From Clostridiales bacterium (lineage in GTDB: Bacteria > Bacillota > Clostridia > Oscillospirales > Acutalibacteraceae): a stretch of DNA of 18,992 nucleotides. The DNA lies in the NCBI GenBank assembly GCA_012511005.1, contig JAAZGX010000148.1:1-18992 (forward strand). The letters are read 5' to 3'. Shown here piece by piece: positions 1 to 7,712 of this stretch; within the stretch, counting starts at the first letter, position 1; every line of letters starts with the position of its first letter. The position numbers were made by a program, and so were the translations under genes. The notes under the pieces are model-generated. The model made no database searches. It saw only the letters and a program-made list of their open reading frames with translations, and was not told where the DNA came from.

Positions 1-2
1 AC

Positions 3-34
3 AAGGAGGCACGCTATATGGCGAGCCTCCTTTT
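3..34 (+). terminator. Rho-independent terminator of an upstream gene
   Basis: AAGGAGGC (3-10) pairs with GCCTCCTT (25-32), and CGC (12-14) can extend the stem with GCG (21-23). The hairpin is followed by a short T run at 31-34. It lies at the window edge with no gene before it here, so it most likely ends a gene upstream of the window. The T tract is short, so termination strength is uncertain. Confidence 0.6.
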
Positions 35-47
35 AGGGTGGAAAGTC

Positions 48-160
48 AGATTTTAGATGCCAGAACGCAAATTGTAAATTAATGCTCCGCTGAGTTGATT
101 ATAATCAAAACGCAAAGCATCTATCTTTAATAAACATCTGATATCTATAATCTAAAATCT
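48..160. repeat. Nested inverted repeats in the leader before the YhhN-like gene
   Basis: AGATTTTAGAT (48-58) is an exact inverted copy of ATCTAAAATCT (150-160). TAGATGC (54-60) can alternatively pair with GCATCTA (117-123). Between them lie a perfect 14-bp palindrome, TTGATTATAATCAA (95-108), and two direct copies of AACGCAAA (64-71 and 109-116). A TATAAT at 146-151 overlaps the right arm but has no convincing -35. The spacer could be a structured leader, an operator region or a small non-coding element. I do not recognise a known riboswitch. Confidence 0.45.
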
Positions 161-199
161 AAACAGGCGTTTGCAATCAAAAAAGCTCGGAGGTTAGCC

Positions 200-931
200 A
201 TGTTATTTAAGGCGCTATTTTTATCGGCTGTTGTTCTTGAGTTTGTTTTTGTTCCGCAGTATTTAATAGCTTTGTGGCCCGAAAAGAATGAAAAGTCGTT
301 AAAGTTAAAAATGATTTGCTCCGGTCTTTTTGTGTTGTTAGCGCTATGCGCCACTGAAATAGCCGGCGGATTTAACGAATATGCTGTGTTTATGGTTTTA
401 GGCGCACTATTCGGCTTTTTAGGCGACTATTTCCTGCACGCCAAAGGTACTGTAAAGTATTTTATAACGGGGCTTTCGAGCTTTCTTATCGGTCATATAA
501 TGTATTTAGCCGCATTCTCAACGAGTTTATTAAAAAGATTTTCCAACTATTCGTTTTTCTCCATTCGGCGAATTACTTTATACATAGCTCTGATTTCGCT
601 TATATTTTTTATTACAAACAAATATAAAAACCATTTTAAGAAAAAGATACTGTTTGTCGCCGTTTCCCTTTATGCCGTCGTCATTGTATTTATGCTCGGC
701 AAAGCCGCCACGCTCGGTTTTAACTATTTTCACAACAATTTAGAATTTAGGGTTGCTGTTCTTATTTTGCTGACGGCGGGCTCCTTACTATTTTTTATAT
801 CGGACTTTACGCTTGCCCTGTTAATGTTCGGAGGAAAAAAGCACAATTACACTCTTAAAAAATTCAATATTACAACATATTTTTTGGCGCAAGCACTTCT
901 TTCCTCATCTGTTTTATTTTTGGCGCAATAA
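200..931 (+). CDS. YhhN/TMEM86-family integral membrane protein
   Basis: A 243-residue, very hydrophobic protein with about seven to eight predicted membrane helices. Family signatures seen are GDYFL at about residues 75-79, a G-x3-F-x2-GH pattern at about 91-99, and a serine-aspartate pair at about 201-202 in the sixth or seventh helix. These match the YhhN family, whose animal member TMEM86B is a lysoplasmalogenase that hydrolyses the vinyl-ether bond of lysoplasmalogens. Many anaerobic Clostridia make plasmalogens, so an ether-lipid role is plausible but inferred. The ATG has a GGAGG site (189-193) at good spacing. A small exported protein follows after 18 bp and is probably co-transcribed. 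Confidence 0.75.
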   Translation: MLFKALFLSAVVLEFVFVPQYLIALWPEKNEKSLKLKMICSGLFVLLALCATEIAGGFNEYAVFMVLGALFGFLGDYFLHAKGTVKYFITGLSSFLIGHIMYLAAFSTSLLKRFSNYSFFSIRRITLYIALISLIFFITNKYKNHFKKKILFVAVSLYAVVIVFMLGKAATLGFNYFHNNLEFRVAVLILLTAGSLLFFISDFTLALLMFGGKKHNYTLKKFNITTYFLAQALLSSSVLFLAQ

Positions 932-949
932 TATGAGGTGTTAGTATAA

Positions 950-1267
950 ATGATAAAGAAATTATTAGTACTTTTTACTGTCAGTATCTTAATAGCGCTG
1001 ACTGTTAGTCTGTCATATTCCGCCGAAAGTACAGAAACAAAAGAAGTGACGGAGACTTCCGAAGTAAAGCTTACAATAGATGTGACTGACCGCTATACGG
1101 ACAGTTCTCCGAAAGACGATAATTCTAAATCGGAGCAAGGCAAGGCGGTGTTTATCGGTATAATGTGCTTGCTGCTTTTAATCGGCATTGTTATTATTGC
1201 CGTAAAGTCGCGCGATAGTGAGCCGCCCGCCTCGCAAACTGACAGTAATGAAACATTTAACAAATAA
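950..1267 (+). CDS. Small exported single-pass membrane protein, unknown function
   Basis: 105 residues. Residues 1-25 form a signal-peptide-like segment (KK, hydrophobic core, SYSA before a likely cleavage site). Residues 26-64 are a Ser/Thr/Glu/Lys-rich polar stretch predicted to be outside the cell. Residues about 66-85 form a second hydrophobic helix, followed by a short Arg/Lys-then-polar cytosolic tail. The start has GAGGTG (935-940). It lies 18 bp after the YhhN-like gene. Its last 11 bases overlap the 3' end of the convergent dpaB gene. I do not recognise a family. If the signal is cleaved, the product would be a short type I membrane protein. Confidence 0.65.
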   Translation: MIKKLLVLFTVSILIALTVSLSYSAESTETKEVTETSEVKLTIDVTDRYTDSSPKDDNSKSEQGKAVFIGIMCLLLLIGIVIIAVKSRDSEPPASQTDSNETFNK

Positions 1268-1829
1268 CTACGGGCTGAACTTGCTCGCGTTTTAGGGCGC
1301 TTGAAAGTGCGGCCTTTGTTTTTGTGAAATCCGCTATCATAGAATTTGGTTTATTAAGCGGGCTATCCTGCCTATATGGAATAAAGAATATGTTTTTTGT
1401 GTTGTGCAGGCTGCCGATGTTTTTAGACGCGGCAGCTAACGCGTCGTTAGTGGAAATACCGATTAATATTGGTCTATCGTTACGAAGATGCGCTTTCGCG
1501 GCAAATGTTACGCTCGTATCCGCAATTCCTAAGGCAAGTTTTGCTAAAGTATTGCCCGTACACGGCGCGATAATAAGTGCGTCAAGCGTCTTTTTGGGAC
1601 CGAACGGTTCAACCTCAGTTAGTGTGTGTAAAATCTTGGTTTTTGTAATATGTTCAATATGTTTTATGTGGCTTTCCGCTTCACCAAACCTTGTGTCAAT
1701 TGAATACGCGTTTTCTGACATAATTGGTATCAGTTTTATGCTGTCATCCTTTGAAAGCACTTCTATTTGCTCAATAGCTTCCTTAAATGTGCAATATGAG
1801 CCGCACAGTGCAAAACCTACTGTTATCAT
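1257..1829 (-). CDS. dpaB: Dipicolinate synthase subunit B (flavoprotein-like)
   Basis: 190 residues, close to the usual length of about 195-200. It is the SpoVFB/DpaB subunit of dipicolinate synthase, which acts with DpaA in the mother cell to convert a lysine-pathway dihydrodipicolinate-type intermediate to DPA, the calcium chelator of the spore core. Signatures seen are GFALCGSYCTF at the N-terminus, DTRFG at about 46-50, IAPCTGNTLAKLA near the middle (flavoprotein fold, GNT loop), KAHLRNDRP, ISTNDAL and NTKNIFFIPYRQD. Its ATG overlaps the dpaA stop as ATGA, implying translational coupling. The 3' end overlaps the convergent gene at 1257-1267. Confidence 0.95.
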   Translation of the reverse strand: MITVGFALCGSYCTFKEAIEQIEVLSKDDSIKLIPIMSENAYSIDTRFGEAESHIKHIEHITKTKILHTLTEVEPFGPKKTLDALIIAPCTGNTLAKLALGIADTSVTFAAKAHLRNDRPILIGISTNDALAAASKNIGSLHNTKNIFFIPYRQDSPLNKPNSMIADFTKTKAALSSALKREQVQPVVIC

Positions 1830-2698
1830 ACTACTGTGCCCCCAAGCTCATAAAGAATAGTGTCGCCGATTATTTCACCCGCTGTTTTAGGGGCAATATT
1901 TCCGGGCAGTGATGGTGCTTTGATTATGTTAAACCCAAGTTTCTGGGCAGTGTCAAAATCAATACCGAACGGTGATGAGGCAATTTCAATAAGAAGGCAC
2001 CCCATATTAATATTGCATAGCTGTTTTTCTGATATAACAAGGCTCGGAACAGTGTTAATAATAGCATCGAAATACACCGGCTCATAAGACAGGCTGTCAA
2101 GCGCGCGCGCGTCACAGCCGGCTAAAACGGCTTCCGACAAATTTTCACGGCTTCTTGCAAGGACAGTTACATTGGCATTAAAAGCCTTGAGTACTGACGC
2201 TATTGCCTTTCCCGTTTTCCCAAAGCCTATAATTGCACAGTCCATGGAATGTATTGTTATAGGCAAAGAATCAATAAGTATTTTTATAATCCCTTCTGCC
2301 GTCGGAATGGCATTTAGTATTTGCAGGCTATGGTTTTCATAGTAATCTATGCATGTAGCTCCTTTTCCGTTGATTTTCATTCTTATTTCCTGTGGTATTA
2401 TTCCTCCGAAAACAATATCGCCATCTTTTATTTCGGCAATAGCATCATTAATATCAATATCGTGGGGGGAAAATGCGGCATTTATCGAAACGCCATCTTT
2501 TGTAAGCGGCAAGGGGAATACCTTTACATTTCGGTTTTGCATTTCCTCGCTGAAAAACTCCTTTTCTATTATCGGTATTTTCGAATACTCCTCAGAAAAA
2601 CCATATGCTTTGACATTATAGTAATTCCTTTTTAAGTATTCGCCAAGAAAAAGGTGGCGTTTGTCACCTCCTATTATTATAAAATTGTATGGTTTCAT
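1826..2698 (-). CDS. dpaA: Dipicolinate synthase subunit A
   Basis: 290 residues from the chosen start. This is the NAD(P)-binding subunit of dipicolinate synthase (SpoVFA/DpaA), which makes spore DPA with DpaB. Seen are an N-terminal IIIGGDKRH segment, a central Rossmann motif IIGFGKTGKAIA, and the C-terminal EIASSPFGIDF and APSLPGNIAPKTAGEII segments typical of DpaA. The frame is open to an ATG at 2746. I chose the ATG at 2698 because GAGGAGA lies 8 bases upstream and because a candidate sigma-K -10 box at 2749-2757 puts the transcript start near 2741, inside the longer form. It is divergent from murC. A (GC)n run of about 12 bases lies inside the gene and keeps the frame. Confidence 0.95.
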   Translation of the reverse strand: MKPYNFIIIGGDKRHLFLGEYLKRNYYNVKAYGFSEEYSKIPIIEKEFFSEEMQNRNVKVFPLPLTKDGVSINAAFSPHDIDINDAIAEIKDGDIVFGGIIPQEIRMKINGKGATCIDYYENHSLQILNAIPTAEGIIKILIDSLPITIHSMDCAIIGFGKTGKAIASVLKAFNANVTVLARSRENLSEAVLAGCDARALDSLSYEPVYFDAIINTVPSLVISEKQLCNINMGCLLIEIASSPFGIDFDTAQKLGFNIIKAPSLPGNIAPKTAGEIIGDTILYELGGTVV

Positions 2699-2748
2699 AC
2701 TTTTTATCTCCTCTCTGTCACAAACTATGTTTTCTTGTGCTGTCACAT

Positions 2749-2775
2749 TATATTATGAAGAGAATTCGTATTTGT
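2749..2775 (-). promoter_or_regulatory. Candidate sigma-K promoter for dpaAB
   Basis: On the minus strand, CATAATATA (2757-2749) is an exact match to the sigma-K -10 consensus CATAnnnTA. An AC dinucleotide at 2775-2774 stands 16 bases upstream, as in the B. subtilis sigma-K -35 consensus. This fits the known control of spoVF/dpaAB by late mother-cell sigma factor K. The predicted transcript start near 2741 leaves a leader of about 43 bases with a good ribosome-binding site. The call is a consensus match; no expression data are available here. Confidence 0.7.
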
Positions 2776-2834
2776 GAAAGCCTTAATATCGAATGGCTCT
2801 TTGATGCTTAAACGAAACTTTTTTAAGACAAGGG

Positions 2835-2863
2835 TTTATTTTTCCTTTTCAATAGAGTATAAT
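2835..2863 (+). promoter_or_regulatory. Candidate housekeeping promoter for murC
   Basis: A perfect TATAAT lies at 2858-2863, with a weak -35 (TTTATT, 2835-2840) 17 bases upstream. The transcript would start near 2870, about 27 bases before the murC ATG. The spacing is right, but the poor -35 keeps confidence moderate. Confidence 0.45.
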
Positions 2864-2896
2864 AATATAACTGTTATTAAGAAAAGAGTTTAATAA

Positions 2897-4267
2897 ATGA
2901 ACAACAACATTGAAACAATACTAAAAAACGCAAAATGCATACACTTTATAGGTATTGGCGGCTCAGGAATGGCGCCTCTTGCGGAAATCTTGTACTCCGA
3001 AGGCTATACAATAACCGGTTCAGATAACAATAGCAGCACTACTTTAACACGATTAATAAAACTTGGCATTAATGTGGCGCTTGGACATAACGCAAACAAT
3101 GTTGACGGCGCGGATATGATTGTACACACGGCGGCTCTTTTGCCTAATAATCCGGAGCTTAATGCCGCAAAGGAAAAAGGAATACCCGCTTTCGAGCGCA
3201 GCGTACTATTTGGCGCCATTTCAAAGAGATATGAAAATTGTGTTGCTATATCGGGCACCCACGGAAAAACTACCGTAACAGCTATGGTTACACATATATT
3301 GATAAAAGCGGATAAGTCGCCGTCTGCGCTTATAGGCGGCAAGCTGCCGCTGACTAACTCAAATGGAGTTGTAGGAAAAAGCCATCATTTTATTTGTGAG
3401 GCTTGTGAGTATAAAAATACTTATCACGAGCTTTATCCTAATGTTTCTGTAATACTCAATATTGATAATGACCATATGGAATTTTTTAAAACTGAGGAAA
3501 ATCTGATTTCATCATTTAATTATTTTGCTAAAATGGCTAAAAGTGCTGTAATTTACAATAAAAGTGACGAAAAGACGAAAAAAGCCGTAAACGGCATTAC
3601 AGATAAAAAGATGATTTCCTTCGGCAATTCAAACGATTGTGATTGTTACCCGTCTGACATTGGGTTTACTAACGGCGCATTTCCTTCCTTTAATGTTTGG
3701 TATTATGGCAAAATGCTCGGCAGAGTTGAACTTAGTGTGCCGGGCGAGCATAACATTGAAAATACGCTTGCCGCTATTTCTGCGGCTATGTATTCCGGCG
3801 CTTCTTTTATAGAATGCCAAAGAGCATTAAAAACCTTTCGCGGCGCGGGACGAAGATTTGAAATTTTAGGCGAATACAACGGCGCCGTTATAGTTGACGA
3901 TTATGCACACCATCCAAAAGAGCTTGAGGTTACGCTTAAAACGGCAAAAGCTATGGATTATAAACGAGTTATAGCCGTATTCCAACCCTTTACATTCAGC
4001 AGAACAAAGCTATTATTAAATGAATTTGCAAAAGCGCTTTTAGTAGCAGACAAAGTTGTTCTTACCGCTATTATGGGTTCACGAGAAATAAATGTTTACG
4101 GTATAAAGACAAAGGACCTTGCGGCGGAAATAGACGGATGTGTATGGTTTGACACATTTGACGAGGTATCCGAATATATAAGAAAGATTGCAAAACAAGG
4201 CGACCTTGTGTTAACACTTGGTTGCGGCGATGTTTATAAAGTCGCATATAAAATATTGGAGCAGTAA
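2897..4267 (+). CDS. murC: UDP-N-acetylmuramate--L-alanine ligase
   Basis: 456 residues, normal length. MurC is the cytosolic ATP-dependent Mur ligase that adds L-alanine to UDP-MurNAc, the first peptide step of peptidoglycan synthesis. All three Mur domains are visible: an N-terminal UDP-binding Rossmann segment with GIGGSG (19-24), the ATP P-loop GTHGKTT (120-126), the Mg-binding region ICEACEYK (166-173) and NIDNDH (188-193), GEHNIEN (283-289), and the C-terminal RGAGRRFE and DDYAHHPKE (334-342) segments. The SD is weak and purine-rich (about 2881-2888). It starts a five-gene forward cluster and is divergent from dpaAB. A role in spore cortex as well as vegetative wall is possible but not shown. 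Confidence 0.97.
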   Translation: MNNNIETILKNAKCIHFIGIGGSGMAPLAEILYSEGYTITGSDNNSSTTLTRLIKLGINVALGHNANNVDGADMIVHTAALLPNNPELNAAKEKGIPAFERSVLFGAISKRYENCVAISGTHGKTTVTAMVTHILIKADKSPSALIGGKLPLTNSNGVVGKSHHFICEACEYKNTYHELYPNVSVILNIDNDHMEFFKTEENLISSFNYFAKMAKSAVIYNKSDEKTKKAVNGITDKKMISFGNSNDCDCYPSDIGFTNGAFPSFNVWYYGKMLGRVELSVPGEHNIENTLAAISAAMYSGASFIECQRALKTFRGAGRRFEILGEYNGAVIVDDYAHHPKELEVTLKTAKAMDYKRVIAVFQPFTFSRTKLLLNEFAKALLVADKVVLTAIMGSREINVYGIKTKDLAAEIDGCVWFDTFDEVSEYIRKIAKQGDLVLTLGCGDVYKVAYKILEQ

Positions 4268-4275
4268 ATAGAAAG

Positions 4276-4926
4276 ATGAAGTACAAAGCAGTTGTTTTTG
4301 ATATGGACGGAACTTTGCTTGACACGCTAAAGGATTTAGCAAATAGCACGAACTTTGCACTAAAAGCATGCGGGTTTCCTAAGAGAACAGCAGATGAGGT
4401 TAAAAGTTTCGTAGGTAACGGTGTTAAAAAGCTTATAGAGCTTTCTGTACCGGAAGGTACATCGAAAGAAGAAAAGGAAAAGTGCCTTATAATTTTTGAG
4501 AAGCATTATTTAGCACATTCACAAGTAGACACAAAGCCTTATGACGGCATTATTGACCTTTTGACAGAGCTGAAAAAAAGAGGCATAAAGACAGGGGTTG
4601 TATCAAATAAGTATCACGAGGCGCTCATTTCTGTCTGTGATAGATTTTTCGGCTCGCTTATTGACTATGCGGTTGGCGAAAAGGAGGGCGTGCCGAAAAA
4701 GCCCGCGCCTGACGCCGTTTTCGAGTGTCTAAAGCAATTAAACAGTACAAAGCAAGACACTATTTATGTTGGCGACTCTGATGTAGACATAAAAACGGCA
4801 AAAAACGCTGAGCTTTTCTTTGTCGGTGTTTCATGGGGGTTTAGGGACGAAAAATTTTTAAGGGATAATAAAGCGGATACAATAATAAATGTACCGACTG
4901 CGCTTTTAAGTTTACAAATAATTTAA
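4276..4926 (+). CDS. HAD-family phosphatase, phosphoglycolate phosphatase-like
   Basis: 216 residues, typical of Gph/PgmB-like subfamily IA HAD hydrolases. The four HAD motifs are present: nucleophile motif FDMDGT with Asp9 and Asp11; motif II VVSNKY with Ser110; motif III Lys at about 142 in KKPAPD; motif IV VGDSDVD at 165-171 with the Mg-binding acids. The helical cap lies at about 18-85. The nearest named function is 2-phosphoglycolate phosphatase, but subfamily IA enzymes vary in substrate, so the symbol is withheld. It begins 8 bp after murC and is probably translated from the same transcript. Its own SD is weak (AGAAAG). Confidence 0.85.
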   Translation: MKYKAVVFDMDGTLLDTLKDLANSTNFALKACGFPKRTADEVKSFVGNGVKKLIELSVPEGTSKEEKEKCLIIFEKHYLAHSQVDTKPYDGIIDLLTELKKRGIKTGVVSNKYHEALISVCDRFFGSLIDYAVGEKEGVPKKPAPDAVFECLKQLNSTKQDTIYVGDSDVDIKTAKNAELFFVGVSWGFRDEKFLRDNKADTIINVPTALLSLQII

Positions 4927-4938
4927 CAGGAGGAGTTT

Positions 4939-5565
4939 ATGAAAGTTCTTATGATAAACGGCAGTCCGAATAAGCATGGCTGCACATTTACCGCGCTTTC
5001 AGAGGTTTCAAAAGTGCTGAGTGAAAATAAAATAGAGGTTGAAATACTACATATAGGCAACAACCCAATAAGAGGGTGCAGCGCATGCGGCTTATGTAAA
5101 ACAAAGGGAAAATGCGTTTTTGATGATGATATTGTCAATACTATTATCGAAAAGGCAAAAGAGGCGGACGGGTTTGTTTTCGGCTCGCCCGTACACTATG
5201 CCGCACCCGCAGGTGCTTTGTGCGCCGTGCTTGACAGAAGCTTTTATGCAGGCGGGAAAAACTTCCAAGGTAAACCCGGCGCCGCTGTTGTAAGCTGCCG
5301 CAGGGCAGGCTCTACGGCTGCTATTGACAGGCTTAATAAGTATTTTACAATAAGCCATATGCCCGTTATATCCGCAGGATATTGGAATATGGTTCACGGC
5401 AAAAATCCTGAACAAGTTAAAAAGGATTTAGAGGGTCTTCAAATTATGCGTACGCTTGGTGCAAATATGGCTTGGATATTAAAGTGCATTAATATTGCTA
5501 AGGAAAACGGCATAGAACGCCCGATACCTGAAAAGAAGATAATGACGAGTTTTATTAACGAATAA
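4939..5565 (+). CDS. Flavodoxin-fold NAD(P)H:FMN oxidoreductase with N-terminal Cys cluster
   Basis: 208 residues. The N-terminus MKVLMINGSPNKHGCTFTAL is the FMN-phosphate loop of the flavodoxin-like/NADPH-dependent FMN reductase family. Cys47, Cys50, Cys53 and Cys59 (C-x2-C-x2-C-x5-C) lie where iron-sulfur flavoproteins of anaerobes place a compact cysteine motif, so a cluster or redox-active thiols are possible. The segment FGSPVHYAAPAGAL (about 81-94) is the second FMN-contact loop. The likely role is cytosolic two-electron reduction using NAD(P)H or ferredoxin; the substrate is unknown. AGGAGG at 4928-4933 is a strong SD. It follows the HAD gene by 12 bp. Confidence 0.85.
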   Translation: MKVLMINGSPNKHGCTFTALSEVSKVLSENKIEVEILHIGNNPIRGCSACGLCKTKGKCVFDDDIVNTIIEKAKEADGFVFGSPVHYAAPAGALCAVLDRSFYAGGKNFQGKPGAAVVSCRRAGSTAAIDRLNKYFTISHMPVISAGYWNMVHGKNPEQVKKDLEGLQIMRTLGANMAWILKCINIAKENGIERPIPEKKIMTSFINE

Positions 5566-5597
5566 TCAAATCCAAGGAAAACTGATAGGAGCTAAAA

Positions 5598-7316
5598 ATG
5601 GATGATATAAAGTTATTGTATAATCTTTGGAGGGAAAACGCCGTAAGAGACGGCGACCTTATTAAAGAGCTTATAGAAAAAGAGTCTGATACAGAGCAAA
5701 TATCGGATATGTTTTATCGCAGCCTTGAATTTGGCACAGCGGGACTTCGCGGTATAATAGGCGCCGGCACAAATAGAATGAATGTATATACTGTTGGACA
5801 AGCAACGCAGGGGCTTGCGGATTTTCTGAATTCTGAGTATGATAATCCCACAGTAGCAATAGCTTATGACTCAAGAATAAAGTCAGAGCTTTTTGCAAAA
5901 GAAGCTGCGGGAGTGCTTGCTGCAAACGGCATTTATGTCTATTTTTTTCCTGAGCTTGTCCCAACGCCGATGTTATCATATTCCGTAAGAACGCTCGGTT
6001 GCAGTTCCGGTATAATTATAACGGCAAGTCATAATCCGGCAGAGTATAACGGTTTTAAATGCTATGACAAAAACGGTTATCAAATGACGGACAAATCTGC
6101 CAAGAAAACATATGACTTTATTTCGCAGGTCGACTTATTTAAGGATATAAAGCGTACGGATTTTGACGACGGACTTGCTGATGATATGATTGATTTTATT
6201 GAGCAATGGTTGTTTGACGGTTTTTATGAGGCGGTTTTATCAAAAAGAGTTAATATAAATGCGGCAAAAGAGTCTGATATTAAAGTAATTTATACTCCCT
6301 TAAACGGCACAGGCAACAAGCCCGTTCAGAAAGTGCTTAAATCAATGGGTATAAAGGAATTAAAGGTCGTAGAAAGCCAGAAAAAGCCCGACGGTAATTT
6401 TCCGACTTGCCCTTATCCAAATCCGGAAATACGCCAATCATTTGAGGAGGCGTTTAAGACGGCGGAAACCTTTAAGGCAGATTTAATTATCGCGACAGAC
6501 CCCGATTGTGACAGGGTGGGAATTGCCGTGTTAGACGACGGCGAATACAAGCTTATGACGGGTAACGAATTAGGGGTTATGTTAATAGAGTATCTCTTAT
6601 CGGAAATGATTGAAAACGGCACATTGCCAAACGATGCTATCGTTATAAAATCCATAGTCTCCACACCGCTTATAGATGCTATTGTAAATAATTACAATGC
6701 AAATCTTGTTGATTTATTAACGGGATTTAAGTATGTGGGCGAGTATATAACGAGCCTTGAGGAAAAGGATGAAGAGCATCGTTTTGTGTTTGCTATGGAG
6801 GAAAGCTACGGTTATCTTTCCGGAACCCACGCACGGGACAAGGACGCTGTAGTAGCATCTATGTTAATATGTGAAATGGCGGCATTTTACAAGTCGAAAG
6901 GCATTTCGCTTTATGATTTTATGAATTCTATTTACAAGAAGTACGGTTATTATATAAGCCGCCTTGACAATTACGCTTTTAAGGGTGCAATCGGTATGGA
7001 AAAGATGAGCGAAATTATGTCAAAGCTTAGAAAAACACCTATTAAAGAAATAGGAAAGACGAAAATTACCATTATAAAAGACTATAAAACGGGCGATGTA
7101 ATCAACTGTAAAACGAATGAGAAAACAACAACGGGCTTACCGCCCTCAAATATACTTCAATATATACTTGACAGCGGCGATACGGTAATCGTTCGCCCCT
7201 CAGGAACAGAGCCAAAGCTAAAGGTTTATATTACTTCAAAATCAAGCGATAAAGAAAGTTCAGAAAAGAAAGCAAAGGCAATTTCTGTATCCGTAAAAGA
7301 TTTGCTTGCAATATAG
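5598..7316 (+). CDS. Phosphoglucomutase/phosphomannomutase (alpha-D-phosphohexomutase)
   Basis: 572 residues, matching the long PgcA/ManB type of Firmicutes. It interconverts hexose 1- and 6-phosphates, linking glycolysis to nucleotide-sugar and wall-polymer synthesis. Seen are FGTAGLRG (45-52) near the substrate site, the phosphoserine loop TASHNP (142-147, Ser144 phosphorylated in the active form), the Mg loop DPDCDR (301-306), the sugar-binding EESYGYLSG near 410-418, and the phosphate-binding RPSGTEPKLKVYI near the C-terminus. All catalytic elements are intact. AGGAG (5587-5591) supports the ATG. It is part of the forward cluster with murC. Glucose versus mannose preference cannot be read from sequence. 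Confidence 0.93.
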   Translation: MDDIKLLYNLWRENAVRDGDLIKELIEKESDTEQISDMFYRSLEFGTAGLRGIIGAGTNRMNVYTVGQATQGLADFLNSEYDNPTVAIAYDSRIKSELFAKEAAGVLAANGIYVYFFPELVPTPMLSYSVRTLGCSSGIIITASHNPAEYNGFKCYDKNGYQMTDKSAKKTYDFISQVDLFKDIKRTDFDDGLADDMIDFIEQWLFDGFYEAVLSKRVNINAAKESDIKVIYTPLNGTGNKPVQKVLKSMGIKELKVVESQKKPDGNFPTCPYPNPEIRQSFEEAFKTAETFKADLIIATDPDCDRVGIAVLDDGEYKLMTGNELGVMLIEYLLSEMIENGTLPNDAIVIKSIVSTPLIDAIVNNYNANLVDLLTGFKYVGEYITSLEEKDEEHRFVFAMEESYGYLSGTHARDKDAVVASMLICEMAAFYKSKGISLYDFMNSIYKKYGYYISRLDNYAFKGAIGMEKMSEIMSKLRKTPIKEIGKTKITIIKDYKTGDVINCKTNEKTTTGLPPSNILQYILDSGDTVIVRPSGTEPKLKVYITSKSSDKESSEKKAKAISVSVKDLLAI

Positions 7317-7340
7317 TGTTTAAAAAGGTAGGGAATTTAT

Positions 7341-7610
7341 ATGATGTCAAAAAAGTTTGCAGTAAGAGTTATTGCCGCTATTTTAGCGCTGCTTATTTTT
7401 GGCGGTATATTTGTTATGGTTATACAAATATTTGCATCGGGAGCCTGTTTTAAGTGTCTGACGCCAACGAAGTTATCGCCAAACGGGCTTGGTGATAACT
7501 TCGATATAACTACAGTTATTGTGTTTGCAATTTCTTTGTTAGCCTTAGTGGCATTTATAACACTTTATATCATAAAACGGCGAAAAGACGAAGAAAACAA
7601 CGAAAAATAG
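7341..7610 (+). CDS. Small two-helix membrane protein, unknown function
   Basis: 89 residues: a basic start (SKKFAVR), helix 1 at about 10-31, a loop of about 25 residues with a CFKC pair (36-39), helix 2 at about 57-78, and a basic/acidic tail KRRKDEENNEK that should be cytosolic. The loop would then face outward with two cysteines. No family recognised. An AAAGGTAGGG stretch precedes the ATG-ATG start. It follows the mutase by 24 bp and probably ends that transcript. The loop-coding DNA (7468-7503) is a 15-bp inverted repeat, see separate entry. Confidence 0.65.
   Translation: MMSKKFAVRVIAAILALLIFGGIFVMVIQIFASGACFKCLTPTKLSPNGLGDNFDITTVIVFAISLLALVAFITLYIIKRRKDEENNEK
7468..7503. repeat. 15-bp hairpin inside the small membrane-protein gene
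   Basis: CGAAGTTATCGCCAA (7468-7482) is complementary to TTGGTGATAACTTCG (7489-7503) at 14 of 15 positions, the exception being a G-U pair in RNA, around a 6-base loop (7483-7488). No T tract follows, so it is not an ordinary terminator. It codes for the loop segment K-L-S-P-N-G-L-G-D-N-F. It could slow ribosomes or RNA polymerase, protect the mRNA 3' end, or be a protein-binding site. Confidence 0.7.
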
Positions 7611-7649
7611 CCTTAATTTCATAAAATCCTAATTATTTTTAAAAAAGAT

Positions 7650-7678
7650 TTGACAAATTGATTTATTTAGGTTATTAT
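7650..7678 (+). promoter_or_regulatory. Promoter for the SigH-like sigma factor
   Basis: TTGACA (7650-7655) and TATTAT (7673-7678) are separated by exactly 17 bases: a perfect -35 and a 5/6 -10 for the housekeeping sigma factor. The transcript would start near 7685, giving a leader of about 28 bases. This separates the sigma-factor gene from the murC-to-mutase cluster. Confidence 0.75.
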
Positions 7679-7712
7679 GCAACCACATATAAATATTTTA
7701 TGAGGTATTGTT

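Noticed and set aside
1324..1860. A 178-codon open frame on the plus strand opposite dpaB.
   Set aside because: It is antisense to a well-recognised gene, has no ribosome-binding site and no recognisable protein features.
2099..2112. (GC)n dinucleotide run.
   Set aside because: Short, inside dpaA and in frame; no evidence for phase variation.
7468..7503. Arms CGAAGTTAT and ATAACTTCG resemble loxP half-sites.
   Set aside because: The arms are in the inside-out order relative to loxP, the spacing differs, and the sequence lies in a coding frame with no recombinase nearby. Treated only as a hairpin.
7611..7649. Possible terminator between the small membrane protein and the sigma-factor gene.
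   Set aside because: The stretch is AT-rich with short T runs but no stable stem could be found.
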